64,000 nucleotides of DNA, taken from Serpula lacrymans var. lacrymans S7.9 (taxonomy: Eukaryota > Basidiomycota > Agaricomycetes > Boletales > Serpulaceae). The position numbers were made by a program, and so were the translations under genes. The DNA lies in NCBI RefSeq assembly GCF_000218685.1, contig NW_006763302.1, positions 99,180 to 163,179 on the forward strand. The letters are read 5' to 3'. Shown here piece by piece: positions 1 to 10,464 of the stretch (position 1 is its first letter; every line of letters begins with the position of its first letter). The notes under the pieces were generated by a model. That model searched no databases, had not been told where the DNA came from, and worked only from the letters and a program-made list of their open reading frames with translations.

Positions 1-129
1 GGCGCGAGAAAGAGGAGTTTTGGACAAAAGCGGGAAGTGCCGCGTGGCACCATGTGTGAAAGCTATAGTACAAGGTTAAAGCGGAGAATAAAAGTAAAGG
101 GAAAGTCCGAAAATTGTGTTATTGTAACA
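1..129 (-). repeat. Family-A LTR, terminal fragment at window edge
   Basis: This is the last 129 bases of a family-A LTR, matching the end of the complete copy at 6059-6477 and ending in TAACA. The rest lies outside the window. It abuts family-A gag directly, with no polypurine tract between them. It is therefore either a solo LTR inserted in gag or the 3' LTR of an internally deleted element. The 5-bp duplication that would decide between these is off the left edge. Confidence 0.85.
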
Positions 130-1106
130 CCGGCCAGAGTTTGGAGCCGATCGTCCGGTTTCTCGGACTCTAGTTGGCGCGCCTGGCGCCCTTGGTTATT
201 TTTTTGTTGAGCGGCCTGCGCTCCTTTTCTGCAGTCTCGGGACATGTGTCTCTCTTGGCTGCAATTGTAGCAGTTCCCCTTGAATCTGCGCATCTGTTCC
301 TCTTGGACCGCGCCGATATCCATGGGGGCTCCCTGCCCTGGTTGCAGCCCGAACGGCTTGAACCCGTGAGAATGTTTATGTTGGTTTGATGACCCAGGGC
401 CCCTCTGGGATTCGTTGTTTTTGGTGGTGGACCCGCCACCTTGGTGCATTTGGTAGAGCTCCATGGCTCTACCGACTCGTCGTACTTTCTCAGCCGCCAG
501 GGCCAAGTTCTCATTTCTAGTATCCTGCAGATAGATCTGTTCTGCAATGTGAGGGTTCACATTGCGTTCCAGCAGTTCTACTGCGTGTTCATTTCCAAGC
601 CCTCCTTGGATGGAGAGGGCCAGGAACCGGGTAATGTAATCATCCGTCCTCATGTTTCCTTGTTTGAAGGAACAGATTTGCTGACACGCCCAGTCACGCT
701 CAGCTTGCTGTTTGAAATATTTTTTGATCTCTTTCTTGAGATCTTCCCAGGTCGGCCACACTCCTGCAGTGTAGCATACCTGTAATATTACTTTGGCGTA
801 TCAACCTGCCACAGGTCCTTTTAGTCGAGATAGCACTGCAGTGGCTACCTCAAAATTGTCGGCAAACGCGTCTCAATTTGCCTTGACCCAAATCTGGAGC
901 TTGATCCACCATTCGGCGAATCACGCTCTGTCTCCCTCAAAGGTGCCAGGGTCAGCAACAACTTCGACTTTTTTATTGAATTTCTTCTCGACCGAGGGGG
1001 TTGCCGCAGGAGGGTTGTTCTGCAGCTCGGCGAGTTGCGAGGTCAATGTTGCAATCTGTGCACGCATGGCATGCAGCAGACTGTTCATATCTTGTTGCGA
1101 CGACAT
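130..1106 (-). pseudogene. Family-A chromovirus gag (copy 1), disrupted
   Basis: Gag capsid/nucleocapsid polyprotein of a Ty3/gypsy chromovirus, which packages element RNA in a cytoplasmic particle. The start codon is at 1106 and the opening MSSQQDMNSLLHAM matches the start of copy 2 at 16803. The capsid region includes VWPTWEDLKKEIKKYF and a CCHC zinc knuckle CYNCSQERHMSRDC near position 270. Two knuckle residues that are Gly in copy 2 are Ser and Arg here. A stop near 920 and a frame change near 760 break the reading frame, and the last readable frame runs into the neighbouring LTR. The stop lies at the same place in both copies, so it may predate their divergence. Protease, reverse transcriptase and integrase are absent before the window edge. 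Confidence 0.88.
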
Positions 1107-1619
1107 GTCGACTTGCTCTCTTTGTAAAGTAAAAAAAAGGTAACTGGGGGTCCCCGCTTGCTATCTGCGGATCAACCTCTTCCCAGCTGAGTATCGGATC
1201 TCAATCTCCGACTACCCACACTATAGTATTTGAAAGGTATATAAAAAGTATTCGTAATAAACCCTGGTCCAAACAGTTGTCAGGGGGTGGTCCGCTTGTT
1301 AAGCTGTCAACCCTTCTCCAACTGGCGGAGGCAAGTGCCCGGCCTGGTCAGAGGTATTCGAAGAAGAAGTTTTGTATATAAATTCTAATCAACAGTGGTT
1401 CCACACCGACTGCTGAGCTAAGTACTCCCCTTAACGCTGGGGGCCGTGTATCAACGGTTTTGGTTCTTCTCCCAAAGCACTACAAGGCCGTCGCAAAGAG
1501 CGCACCTATCTGCTATGCGGGATATTCCCAACCAATAACCAATCTCCTTCACCCTGGAGTCCGGGTGCCCAATGGGACTTTTGCACAAACGTGCGAGAGA
1601 GTAGAAGAGCGAGTCCTAA
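1107..1619 (-). other. Family-A 5' leader, copy 1
   Basis: This noncoding stretch lies between the 5' LTR and gag of the minus-strand element. It is clearly homologous to 16804-17321 in copy 2, including the segment just inside the LTR. It presumably carries the packaging signal. I see no conserved ORF in it. Confidence 0.75.
1608..1619 (-). promoter_or_regulatory. Putative self-complementary primer-binding site, family A copy 1
   Basis: In element sense, the bases just inside the 5' LTR read TTAGGACTCGCT. They do not start with TGG as tRNA-primed sites usually do. Ten of them (AGGACTCGCT) are the exact reverse complement of AGCGAGTCCT, which lies 33 nt after the start of the TATA box in family-A LTRs (for example 7519-7528). 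This is the arrangement of Tf1/sushi elements, which prime reverse transcription with the folded 5' end of their own mRNA. The mechanism here is inferred from the sequence. Confidence 0.6.
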
Positions 1620-2442
1620 TGTAACAACCAAGAGTTAGTTACTCTGGCGCACACAGAACACACTATAAGGAAGATGATGAGGGAGTGGTTACCCCTTGAG
1701 CTGCAGAGAGTTTGTTGGTTAACAACAGGAGGACTCACTGAGGAGTCTCCTTGATCTATTAGGGTATATATACTACTACAGGGTTGTTTGTACATGTGTA
1801 CTGTACAGTTGGTAGAGGCAGTGGCTGATGGTGTCATGGGGCACAGCCTGTGTGACCAGCTCCACTGCATGAGAGAGTGTTACGATAACACAATTTTCGG
1901 ACCTTTCCTTTAATTTTCATTCTCCGCTTTAACCTTTTTACTATAGTTCACACTCCGTGCCATGCAGCACTTTCCTTTTTCGTTGTAACTCCACCTTCTC
2001 GTGCAGCGCTGCCTTTATTCTTCTTTTAGACACAAACTCTCTCACGCAATGGAGCTGGTCACACGGGCTGCGCCCTCTGACATCATCAGCCACTGCTTTT
2101 ATCAACTGTACAGTACATAGGTACAAACACTCTGTATTAGTATAAATACCCCAATAGATCAAGGAGACTCCTTAGCGAGTCCTCCTGTTGTGTACCAACA
2201 AACTCTGCAGTTTAAAGGGTAACCACTCCCTCATCACTACCTTTATAGTGTGTTCTTGTGTGCGCCACTCTTGGTTGTTACAGAGAGTTTGTATCTAAAA
2301 TAAGGAAAAGGCAGTGTAGCGCGAGAAAGAGGAGTTTGAACAAAAGGGAAAGTGCCGCATGGCAAAGTGTGTGAAAACTTACAGAAAAAGGTTTGAAGAG
2401 GAGAATGAAAATTAAAGGTCCAAAAATTGTGTTATCGCAACA
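1620..2442 (-). repeat. Family-A 5' LTR, split by a nested LTR
   Basis: On the plus strand this LTR starts TGTAACAACC and ends CGCAACA. It is the 5' LTR of copy 1 and is interrupted at 1878-2282 by another family-A LTR in opposite orientation. Removing that insertion and one copy of the GAGAG duplication restores a typical LTR of about 413 bp. Confidence 0.88.
1878..2282 (+). mobile_element. Solo LTR, family A, nested inside an LTR
   Basis: A 405-bp LTR from TGTTACG to GTTACA is flanked by exact 5-bp duplications GAGAG at 1873-1877 and 2283-2287. Its element sense is opposite to that of the host LTR. No internal sequence remains, as after recombination between two LTRs. Confidence 0.93.
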
Positions 2443-2449
2443 CTAAGAA

Positions 2450-3350
2450 TGGGTCCTCTGACTCATCATTGGGACCTGGAAGTAAGAAATGTCGGCAAAC
2501 ACATAGGAAAAGCACCAAGAGACAAATCCTGAAACCCACGGAGCCATCTCCATATGATGGAGGCCCTGACTCGAGAGAGTTTCATTGTTTTGTGACAACC
2601 GCAACCACATATGTTAAAGAAGGGCAAGTACCCTGAGCTAATAGAGTCTATCACCTCTCTGTATTCCTGAAAAGCAAAGTGTATGAGTTTTATGTGCAAG
2701 AAGTGGCGGATAACCTGTTTGAATGGGATCTTCAGAGGTTCTTTGTGGGGATGTTTAATCACTGCTTTCCTGTAAATTTTAGATTAGAGCAAAGAGAAAA
2801 GCTTTGGAAGTGCTATCAGAATAGCAAAAGTGTACAAGAATATGTCTATGAACTCACCAAACTGTGGAACATGATTGGAGATGTTGATGAAAGGCAAAAA
2901 GTGATCCAGCTTTGGACTGGCTTGAATGGGGATCTGCAAAAGGGGCTCTGGACCAAAGAGTTGCATCCAGGAATGTTGTTTTTAGCTGAAGTTCAAGGAA
3001 CCGCCGAACTTCTTGAGATTGCCAATGCGGTGGGCAAAGCAGGCACTTGAAGGGCCAACCAGAAAGTGAAGAAGGAAAAGGGTCACGGAACTCAAAACTG
3101 GGGAAACACATCTGGCCAAATGAGTCAGAAGAATAATTCCAAGGACAGGAACTCGGCTCACCAGCCAACTTGGTCTAAGGAAGTAGGACCGTTGAACAGA
3201 AAAAACACGAAGCTATCCCAAACCACTGGTGCAAAGAAAGACTATCAGAAGAAGCTGACCCCAGAGGAATGAAACAGAATAAAAAGCAAAGGACTGTGCT
3301 TTATCTGCCAGTCACCCGAACACTTCAGTCAAAACTGCCCAGAAAGCCGA
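2450..3350 (+). pseudogene. Gag of the decayed Ty3/gypsy element
   Basis: Retrotransposon Gag (capsid) typical of basidiomycete gypsy elements. The order is a PSPYDGGPD-like N-terminal motif near 2540, a capsid core from about 2679 to 3050 containing VYEFYVQEVADN, SVQEYVYELTKLWNMIGD and LWTGLN, and a zinc knuckle CFICQSPEHFSQNC near 3300. The knuckle is CX2CX4HX4C. In-frame stops near 2636, 3050 and 3272 break it into pieces. Confidence 0.82.
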
Positions 3351-3539
3351 TACATCACCTTGAATAAGAGAGACAGACCCCCTGGGGTCCCAGCCTTTGG
3401 GGCGACTATTGAAGCGGTTGAAGTGATAAACCCAGAAGATTTAAGAATGGCCGCAGAAGTGAGTGAAATATTGGACACAGTACAACTAGGAATGATATTG
3501 TTGGACCAGGACGGGGAGTGGAAGAACACATGAAGCGCC

Positions 3540-5030
3540 ATGGGAGACCCATTCCCATACACAATTTTCTCTCTGCTCAATAGAGGAACTCCCTATCATG
3601 GCGATCCGACAACAGAGTGGGAAGGACCCAACTCCGGTGGACATTTCAATGCAGAACAAGTCTCAGACACCGGATATGTCATCATGGACAATTATCAGCC
3701 TGAAACTGACTGGGTAAGAGTTCCCATCAGTTTGTTGAGCGGACCATTATTTGATCTGGTCCGATGGTACATCAAACAGAGTGCTAGATACCTAGGATGG
3801 AGTCAACGGGAATGGCAAAACTATGCCTTCCTTCTGAGCACCCTCATGCGGATGCGTGACCCCTTGGAGAGTCAGGCCACTTGCTTGATGAATGAAGGAG
3901 CCCTGTACTTTGGAGACAATATGGACCATGTTCTTCAAACTGAGCAATTCAGTCTGAGCACGCAACTTGTCAATGAGATTCAATCCTGGTACATTATCAA
4001 TGATAAAAGCTTACTCTTTCAGACCTGGATCTTGCGGTCTCAGTTAAGTAACCCCAAGTTCAACATCATAAACTGGTACAATAAAACCGTTGAGCAGAGT
4101 CTTCAGAACCTGTGCAATGAGCTCCTTACCGGAGTGGATGAGACAGCGGTTTTTGACTGGCTGTACCAAGTACCCACCGGCCCTGAAAAAAGTGCTGTCT
4201 TGGAAATGGTGGCAGACTTGACTAGACATTGTCCCAATGCCCAATTTGAGGAAGTAGGATCTCAAGCTGTTACAATAGAACTCAATGGTCAGCAGATTCC
4301 CTCAGGAACATACCCAGCTTTGGAACAAAACGCGGCAATAACCAAAGATTACAAGAGAATGTTGCCCCAACCAGTCGTGGTCACAGTTCTGGTAAATCAA
4401 CAACCGGCGCGGGCTCTAATTGATTCTGGGTTATTAGCGGACTTTATGTCATCAACTCTTGCCAATCAGTTGAAGGTTCCTCTGTCAAAACTAGCCAAGC
4501 CTCTTCCCATTCAGTTGGCAGTTCAAGGTTCTCATTCTAACATCAGCTTTGGGACATGAGTAAGCCTTGAATACCAGAACATAAAAGAGGAACAATACTT
4601 TGATATTATAAATCTCCAGACATATGACCTCATACTAGGAACTCCGTTTTTGTTTCAACATCAGGTGTTGATAGGACTCAACCCCTCCCAAATTGTAATT
4701 GGTTGTGATAAAGCAGTTCCAATGAAAGGTGATGAATGTTCTCATCTTGACTCACGCGCAGCCAAAATATTTGAGGACCACCTAGAGAAATTTGGAGTAT
4801 GGTTGAGAAATTATGCACAGCCCCTCTGTGCGAAAGCTAGTGAGACCGGTTTGCCTCCTCTACAGGATATAAATCATACCATACCTCTCATTGACGGAAC
4901 AAAAATATATGCTTGGTGCCCCGCTTGTTGTCCAGAACCATTATGGGCCCAATGGTCGGAAAAACGGGCAGCCTATTTGGCGTCGGGAGATGGCAGATTA
5001 CTAGCCAAGTAATACAGTATCTATGCTTCT
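3540..5030 (+). pseudogene. Pol N-terminal region and retropepsin of the decayed element
   Basis: The 339-codon frame starting at 3540 is a spacer region followed by a retropepsin domain. The active-site motif ALIDSG lies near 4420, followed downstream by LILGTPFLFQ near 4630, the usual retropepsin C-terminal motif. A stop at 4557 separates the two motifs. The frame at 4650-5012 leads toward the reverse transcriptase, with a YAWCPACCPEPLWAQW segment that matches the pre-RT linker of this clade. It cannot give an intact polyprotein. Confidence 0.78.
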
Positions 5031-5545
5031 CATCAAGAAACCTGGGACAGATAAACTACGATGGTAATAGACTTATACGCAAGAATAAAAACACTGTAAA
5101 GTGTCTTCACCATTGCCAAGCATGGATGGTATCTTGCACTGAGTAGCCCAGAAGCCATATCGATCCATCATAGATAGACAGGATTCCTATGAGCAAATAC
5201 AAATTGTACCAGAGCATGTTGATAGATCCACAGTAACTACGCCTGATGGGAACATGGTTAGCCTGGTCATTCATGCATGTTTACTTGGATGATATCCTCA
5301 TCTACTCGGATACGCTGAAAGATCATGAAGAGCATGTCATCTTAATATTGGACATTCTAAAGCAACAAAAATTGTATCTTAGCAAAAAAAAACTGCACTT
5401 TCTCTGTAAGGAAATGAAGGTGTTAGGACGAATAGTCGACAACTCAGGAATTTGAATGGACCCACATAAAGTTGATTCAGCTCTTAAATGGAAAGTACCT
5501 ACCAACCGTGACTTATTGCGCGGATTCCTGGGATCAGTGGGCTAT
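5030..5545 (+). pseudogene. Reverse transcriptase remnant of the decayed element
   Basis: RNA-dependent DNA polymerase fragment. The catalytic motif YLDDILIY is visible near 5282 with both aspartates present, followed by KLYLSKKKLHFL and VLGRIVDNSGI. The stretch before the motif (5140-5260) lacks the central palm blocks, so a deletion has joined the finger region to the catalytic motif. RNase H is missing entirely. Confidence 0.75.
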
Positions 5546-5589
5546 CTAGCTGACGACATATACAAGGTACGGATACCAATGGGATCTAC

Positions 5590-7128
5590 ATAAAGGGCGA
5601 ACCAAACCATCGGACAAATGCTTTGCTCCTGCATAAGTCCCAACCAGAAGGACTGGGTAGCTAAGCTCCCAGCTATCAAATTTGCTATAAATCTTACCCG
5701 CAAAGAAACAACTGGATACTCCCCGTTTTTCCTGAATTTGGGACAAATGCCGTGGGCCATGGTGGAATACCCCTCCTCAGGACAAATATCTCGGAGTCAG
5801 AGCCTACACTTTGAAAATTAAGTTAGCAATTATGACAGCACATAATGCTATACTGGAAGCGCGTGTAAAACAAACAAGGAACAGAAATACTAAGTGATTA
5901 CCCTGCCCATCTGCGGAAGACAATCTAGTCTATATATCAACAAAAAACATTGCCCTGCCGAAAGGATTAGCTAGGAAAATGGTGCCAAAATATATAGGCC
6001 CTTATGAGCTGATAGAAGATTACAGAAATAACTCATTCCTGGTTGACTTACCTTCAAGTGTAACAACCAAGAGTTAGTTACTCTGGCGCACACAGAACCA
6101 CACTTTAAAGAAAATGAAGAGGGAGTGGTTACCCCTTAGGCTGCAGAGAGTTTGTTGGTTAACAACAGGAGGACTCGCTAAGGAGTCTCCTGGATCTATT
6201 GGGGTATATATACTGCTACAGGGTTGTTTGTACATGTGTACTATACAGTTGATAGAGACAGTGGCTGATGATGTCATGGGGCCTAGCCCACATGGCCAGC
6301 TCCACTGTGTGAGAGAGTTGTGTCTAAAATAAGAAGAAAAGGCAACGTGGCACGAGAAAGAGGAGTTTTGGACAAAAGCGGGAAGTGCCGCGTGGTACCA
6401 TGTGTGAAGGCTAAAGTACAAGGTTAAAGCGGAGAATGAAAATAAAGGAAAGGTCCGAAAATTGTGTTATCGTAACATCAAGACTGAGACAGTGAGGGGT
6501 ACACCCTGTATTCCACTCCTCACTCTTGCGTATTCACCTTGCAAACAATGACAGACTTTTCCCCAGATGACTGGATACACAGGTTGGTGTGTTTGAGGAG
6601 GTTGAAAATGAATGGGCGGTAGAGAAAATTGAAACCCATAAAGGAAGCCGATGAGACGCAGTCTTCACCGTCAAATAAAAGGCCAGAGAGGTAACCTGGA
6701 TGGTCTACAACCAATTGGAGCCACTAGGCATAATGAAGGAATACTTAAGTTCAATGGGAGCCAAAAACATTGACAAGCTTACCAATACAATAAGTGGACC
6801 AACACCACCTGACGACCCTCACATAATGGTGGGAACTATTACCATTAACGTGAAGGGAGATCCTTTAAGACCAGCCTGCGAGGACCCTTATAAATCTCCA
6901 ACTCCCTGTTGTCTCATCCTTTCACCCCTCCCTTTATTCATCCACCTATCTCTACTTCTCCTCACCCTTTTGTTCTGTTTCATCGACATACTCATAAACA
7001 TCTTCACCATGCCCGCATCCACCTACTTAACCCTCCTTCCTGGACAACTCTTCCGGCTAACGAGCCTCAGTAATCCCAACAATACCACCCTCTTGCCCGT
7101 CGGTCAAATTGTAGCCTTCCTTGCTTAA
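5590..7128 (+). pseudogene. Integrase C-terminus and chromo-like region, split by a solo LTR
   Basis: Before the solo LTR the frame reads CISPNQKDWVAKLPAIKFAI (integrase end) and MVPKYIGPYELIEDY (GPY/F motif), stopping at LVDLPSS at 6058. After the LTR the reading resumes with GVHPVFHSSLLRIH near 6500 and a chromo-like tail VTWMVYNQLEPLGIMKEYL at about 6690. The two parts become adjacent when the LTR and one TCAAG copy are removed. A Pro-rich tail follows to 7128. Confidence 0.8.
6059..6477 (-). mobile_element. Solo LTR, family A, complete reference copy
   Basis: A 419-bp LTR running from TGTAACAACC to CGTAACA, flanked by perfect 5-bp duplications TCAAG at 6054-6058 and 6478-6482. In element sense (minus strand) it holds a TATATATA box and the AGCGAGTCCT motif 33 nt downstream. 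It interrupts the integrase of the decayed gypsy element. Confidence 0.95.
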
Positions 7129-7237
7129 AGCCTTAGCCTTTGCAATGGGAGAACTGACAATAACCCACCTGTGCCGCTGGGATACACTTACTTTGCTACT
7201 ATCCTTAATTGTGATCCTCAAGTTGATGGAAGCCTGA

Positions 7238-7643
7238 TGTTACGATACACAATTTTCGGACCTTTAATTTTCATTCTCCTCTTTAACCTTTTTCTGTAGT
7301 TTTCACACACTGTGCCATGCAGCACTTTCCCTTTGTTCAAACTCCTCTTTCTTGCGCTGTGCTGCCTTCTTTTAGCTACAAGTATCTCACGCGGTGGAGC
7401 TGGTCACACGGGCTGTGCCCATGACATCATCAGCCACTGCCTTCATCAACTGTATAGTACATATGTACAAACAAACCTGTAGTAGTATATATACCCCAAT
7501 AGATCAAGGAGACTCCTCAGCGAGTCCTCCTATTGTATCCTCACAACTAACTTGTTGAAGCCTAAAGGGTAACCACTCCCTCATCATCCTCTCTATAGCT
7601 TGTCTGAGTTGTGCGCCAGAGTAACAAACTCTTGGTTGTTACA
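7238..7643 (+). mobile_element. Solo LTR, family A
   Basis: A 406-bp LTR from TGTTACGATAC to GTTACA with perfect duplications CCTGA at 7233-7237 and 7644-7648. The TATA box is at 7486-7493 and the predicted transcript start motif AGCGAGTCCT is at 7519-7528. Confidence 0.95.
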
Positions 7644-7738
7644 CCTGACATTAGTTAACCAAGAGGGCAATGTTATTACTCGAGGGCGCCACTGACAAAT
7701 TATGATATTTGTTTATAGTATGAGAAAACATGCATTGG

Positions 7739-7805
7739 CCAGGGCTTGAACCTGGGACTCCAGCTTTCATGGTCTGGTGCTTTACCAACTACCTTGCTAA
7801 TCGTA
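7739..7805 (-). other. tRNA-like remnant (SINE head or tRNA pseudogene)
   Basis: On the minus strand there is an A-box-like TTAGCAAGGTAGTTGG (about 7785-7800), an anticodon-arm-like segment, and a perfect T arm, CCAGG-TTCAAGC-CCTGG (7739-7755), which forms a B box. The acceptor stem does not pair, so it is not a functional tRNA. Internal RNA polymerase III promoter boxes of this kind are typical of tRNA-derived SINEs. The following sequence toward 7650 would be the SINE body, but no second copy is seen in the window. Confidence 0.5.
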
Positions 7806-7813
7806 GCACAAGG

Positions 7814-8222
7814 TGTAACAACCAAGGGTTATTTACTCTGGCGCACACAGGAACACACTATAAAGAGGATGATAGGGAGTGGTTACCCCTTAGGCTGCAG
7901 TGAGTTAGTTGTGCTAGACAACAGGAGGACTCGCTGAGTCCTTCCCCATGTATTGTTCCTGTATATATACTAAAATACATGAGGTATTGTACAGTTGTAA
8001 TTATAGTTTAAAGTCCGATGTCTAGCATGTGACCAGTCACATGGTGAGCCTAGACATTGGTCAGGTGATGTGTCACATGACTGGTCATGTGACTATGAAA
8101 AGTCCGAAAATGTAAAGTAAGGTAAATGGTCACATGACTGGTCATGTGACTTGGAAAAATAAAAGTAAAAGTATGAAAAAAAAAGTGAAGTGTAAGTAGG
8201 TACTGGTATGTCAATTTTAACA
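7814..8222 (-). mobile_element. Solo LTR, family B
   Basis: A 409-bp LTR flanked by perfect duplications CAAGG at 7809-7813 and 8223-8227. One end is shared with family A (TGTAACAACCAAGG, GCGCACACAGG), but the U3 part differs and carries palindromes built on CACATG/CATGTG at 8026-8043, 8072-8093 and 8129-8150. It is a related subfamily with a different upstream control region. Confidence 0.93.
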
Positions 8223-8976
8223 CAAGGTAGATTTGAGAACGACAAGATGACGAGGTGACGAGGTTCCCAGTGATAGCAGGCTCCTGACGCACAAACTGTA
8301 GTGCTCAGAAGGACTCTAATTGAAAGGGATGACAATGACTTTCAAAAGTGATGAGTGACGATGACAACAGTTAACAGTGGTAGCAGTGGGAAGTGTTGTG
8401 ACCACACTGGATCACAAGTAGCAGAGTAGTGAACTTGAGATTAGAGAAAAAGTCTGGATTGGATTTTTTGTTGTTTTACAATGTAAAATACAGGGGTTTA
8501 TATAGTAAAAAAAAGTAGGCCATGCACAGTATAGCTGTGCAAAAAGAATGAAAAAGAAGATGAAGGAAGGAATGTATGCTGACAAATCCTGCATAGGTAG
8601 TACAGGATAAAATCATCAAAATGAGGAAAAGAAAGAGATAGAACAATGAATGCTGTGTAAGTAATGTTACAGGTTTGTACAGCCATAAAATAAAGTCCAA
8701 TAGCAGAAAGAGAGCAAGAAAATCATGATGTCATGGGAAGATGCAGTAAAAAAAGGGCAAGGCAAAAAAATATCAGTATCAACACAGTTCCTTTATTGTC
8801 AGTCAGGCATTCTAAAAAAATATGTGTCCATAAAAATGATTCAAAAATCAAAAATAATTGCACTGTAAATGAATGTTCTGCTGAAAAAAAGAAACTGGAG
8901 CCACCGGTCCACCACCTAGTCCAAATCCGACGGTTCCATGGCCTTACCAATGGACTGGTTGTACTAGACCACCTGG

Positions 8977-9285
8977 TCAAACGAGGGAGGGAGGGGAGTA
9001 GTTCCAATTTGGAACAAGTGAGTCCCAGACAGTGTGTGGTAGCTTAGCTGTAGCAAAGACAATGGACAAAAGATAAGTGTACCCAAGTGAATAGACGGCA
9101 ATGTACATGGGCAACGCAAGGGGATGAACCTTCTCCAGCTCAAAAATTACCCACCCACGCTCCAACCAGGCAAGACGAGCGACCGATGTTTTGATAGTAT
9201 ATGATGGCAGATCGACGTCATGAAGATGGACCTGTTGCCCTATTTGGACCGGCCACCGGGGCTTTGCTGATATCAGCAGTGGCAC
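8977..9285 (-). CDS. Unassigned 102-codon reading frame
   Basis: This open frame has protein-like composition, with segments such as VARLAWLERGWVIFELEKVH and LHDVDLPSY. I do not recognise the family. It sits in a repeat-derived tract between a solo LTR-B and an LTR-C remnant, so it may be a scrap of a retroelement protein or a host gene broken by insertions. No upstream exon could be linked to it, and it could also be chance. Confidence 0.25.
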   Translation of the reverse strand: MPLLISAKPRWPVQIGQQVHLHDVDLPSYTIKTSVARLAWLERGWVIFELEKVHPLALPMYIAVYSLGYTYLLSIVFATAKLPHTVWDSLVPNWNYSPPSLV

Positions 9286-9769
9286 GTGGTAGTCAACGGA
9301 TCAGCGACGGAAGCGGATAGGAAGTGGTGACATCAGAAATGGTGGAGCAAAGAAAATGAGGAGGAGGAGGGTGGAGGTGACAAGGAGGTGAACCAGAATA
9401 GGGATCCAGAAGCGACTGTTGGGTAAGAATAAAAAAGAGAGTAAGGGTCCCATCGTGGGACTGAGTAAAGAAAAAAAGGTAAGGGAGGGCGACAAAAGCA
9501 AGGGCGCAATGTGTAGCCAGTGGCGACGCAAAAATTTGCCGAAATGCTGAAATGCAGAAAGTACCGAATGGAAAAGCAAAGGTGAACGCGACTGGATTGC
9601 CTAATAGAGGTGGTGCTGATCAGCCACAAATTCGAAAAAGGCAATATTAATTACTATTTCACGTAGCACTGTGCCTGTGTGGCGCAAAGGCAAGTCTTTT
9701 TGAATATTCACTTCATTCTTGACACCTGTCCATGCTACCAATCAACTTTGGTGCATGACACCGTGCACA

Positions 9770-9980
9770 GCTCTTGATCAGAGCTATGTCATTGGGATGT
9801 CTTCTTGTGGACAAGAAAAGAGTCTCTTATGTTGTAAGTACAGTAGAATACAAGTGTGAAAAGAGAATAAAAGAGATAAGTAAAGAGCCTTGGCAGTGAC
9901 TTCTAGTCTGATGGCTAAAGGAATAACTGGAAGCAACAGAACATAGCAGAAATGCAATTAGAAAATTTGATTCCTCACCA
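9770..9980 (-). repeat. LTR family C, terminal remnant
   Basis: The segment from GCTATGTCATTGGGATGTC to GATTCCTCA matches the corresponding end of the intact solo LTR at 54377-55003 in order and spacing, with moderate divergence. The other end is lost or too diverged to place. Confidence 0.6.
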
Positions 9981-10044
9981 GTGAAGATTGTGATGTAGTC
10001 AGAGTCCTTGTGTGGAAACAATGGCAGGAACCCTATGCAACCAC

Positions 10045-10459
10045 TATTACAATTGACATACCAGCACCTACTTACGCTTCACTTTTTGTACTTTTACTTT
10101 TCATCTTTCAAGTCACATGACTGATCATGTGACCATTTACTTTACTTTACATTTTGGAGTTGCATGACCAATCATGTGACACATCACTTAACCAGTGTCT
10201 AGACTCATCATGTGACCAGTCACATGCTAGATATTGGACTTTGAACTTTATTTACAAACTGTACAGAACCTCATGTATTTTAGTATAAATACTGGAGCAA
10301 TATATGGGAAGAGACTCAGCAAGTCCTCTTCTAGTGTATACCAACATTAGTATGACAACCTCCCTCCTTTGATAGGTTGTACACTTCCTTTCCTCCATTG
10401 AGTTGTTGTTGTGGTTGTACTCCAGTGCCCCAAGACTGTGTCTTGTTGGTGTTGTCACA
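10045..10459 (+). mobile_element. Solo LTR, family B, diverged
   Basis: A 415-bp LTR beginning TATTACAATTGAC (TG mutated to TA) and ending GTTGTCACA, flanked by perfect duplications ACCAC at 10040-10044 and 10460-10464. It holds the CACATG/CATGTG repeats of family B and an AGCAAGTCCT version of the transcript-start motif. Confidence 0.92.
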
Positions 10460-10464
10460 ACCAC

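Larger units (their letters stand above)
2443..7237 (+). mobile_element. Decayed Ty3/gypsy element of a different family
   Basis: Body of an older plus-strand Ty3/gypsy element with gag, protease, part of the reverse transcriptase, the integrase C-terminus and a chromo-like C-terminal region, in the usual order. Neither of its own LTRs is visible: the left side meets a family-A LTR and the right side continues past a family-A solo LTR. RNase H and most of the integrase have been deleted and numerous stops and frameshifts are present. A solo LTR splits the integrase end at 6059-6477. It is probably the oldest retroelement in this block. Confidence 0.85.
8228..9980 (-). other. Degenerate repeat tract, partly LTR-C-like
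   Basis: No complete gene is visible. The part around 8400-8520 has a TATA-like TTTATATAG and a layout like LTR family C. The end at about 9770-9980 is clearly homologous to the end of the LTR-C copy at 54377-55003. Between them is a 102-codon reading frame at 8977-9285 (minus) of protein-like composition, listed separately, and low-complexity tracts. I could not find flanking duplications. Confidence 0.45.

Noticed and set aside
7739..7805. Functional tRNA gene
   Set aside because: The acceptor stem does not pair and the anticodon arm is irregular; only the T arm is intact.
8883..8965. Second tRNA-like or SINE sequence
   Set aside because: It has some symmetry (GGTGGTCTAGTA, GTCCAAATCCGACGGTTCC) but no convincing A and B boxes in one orientation.
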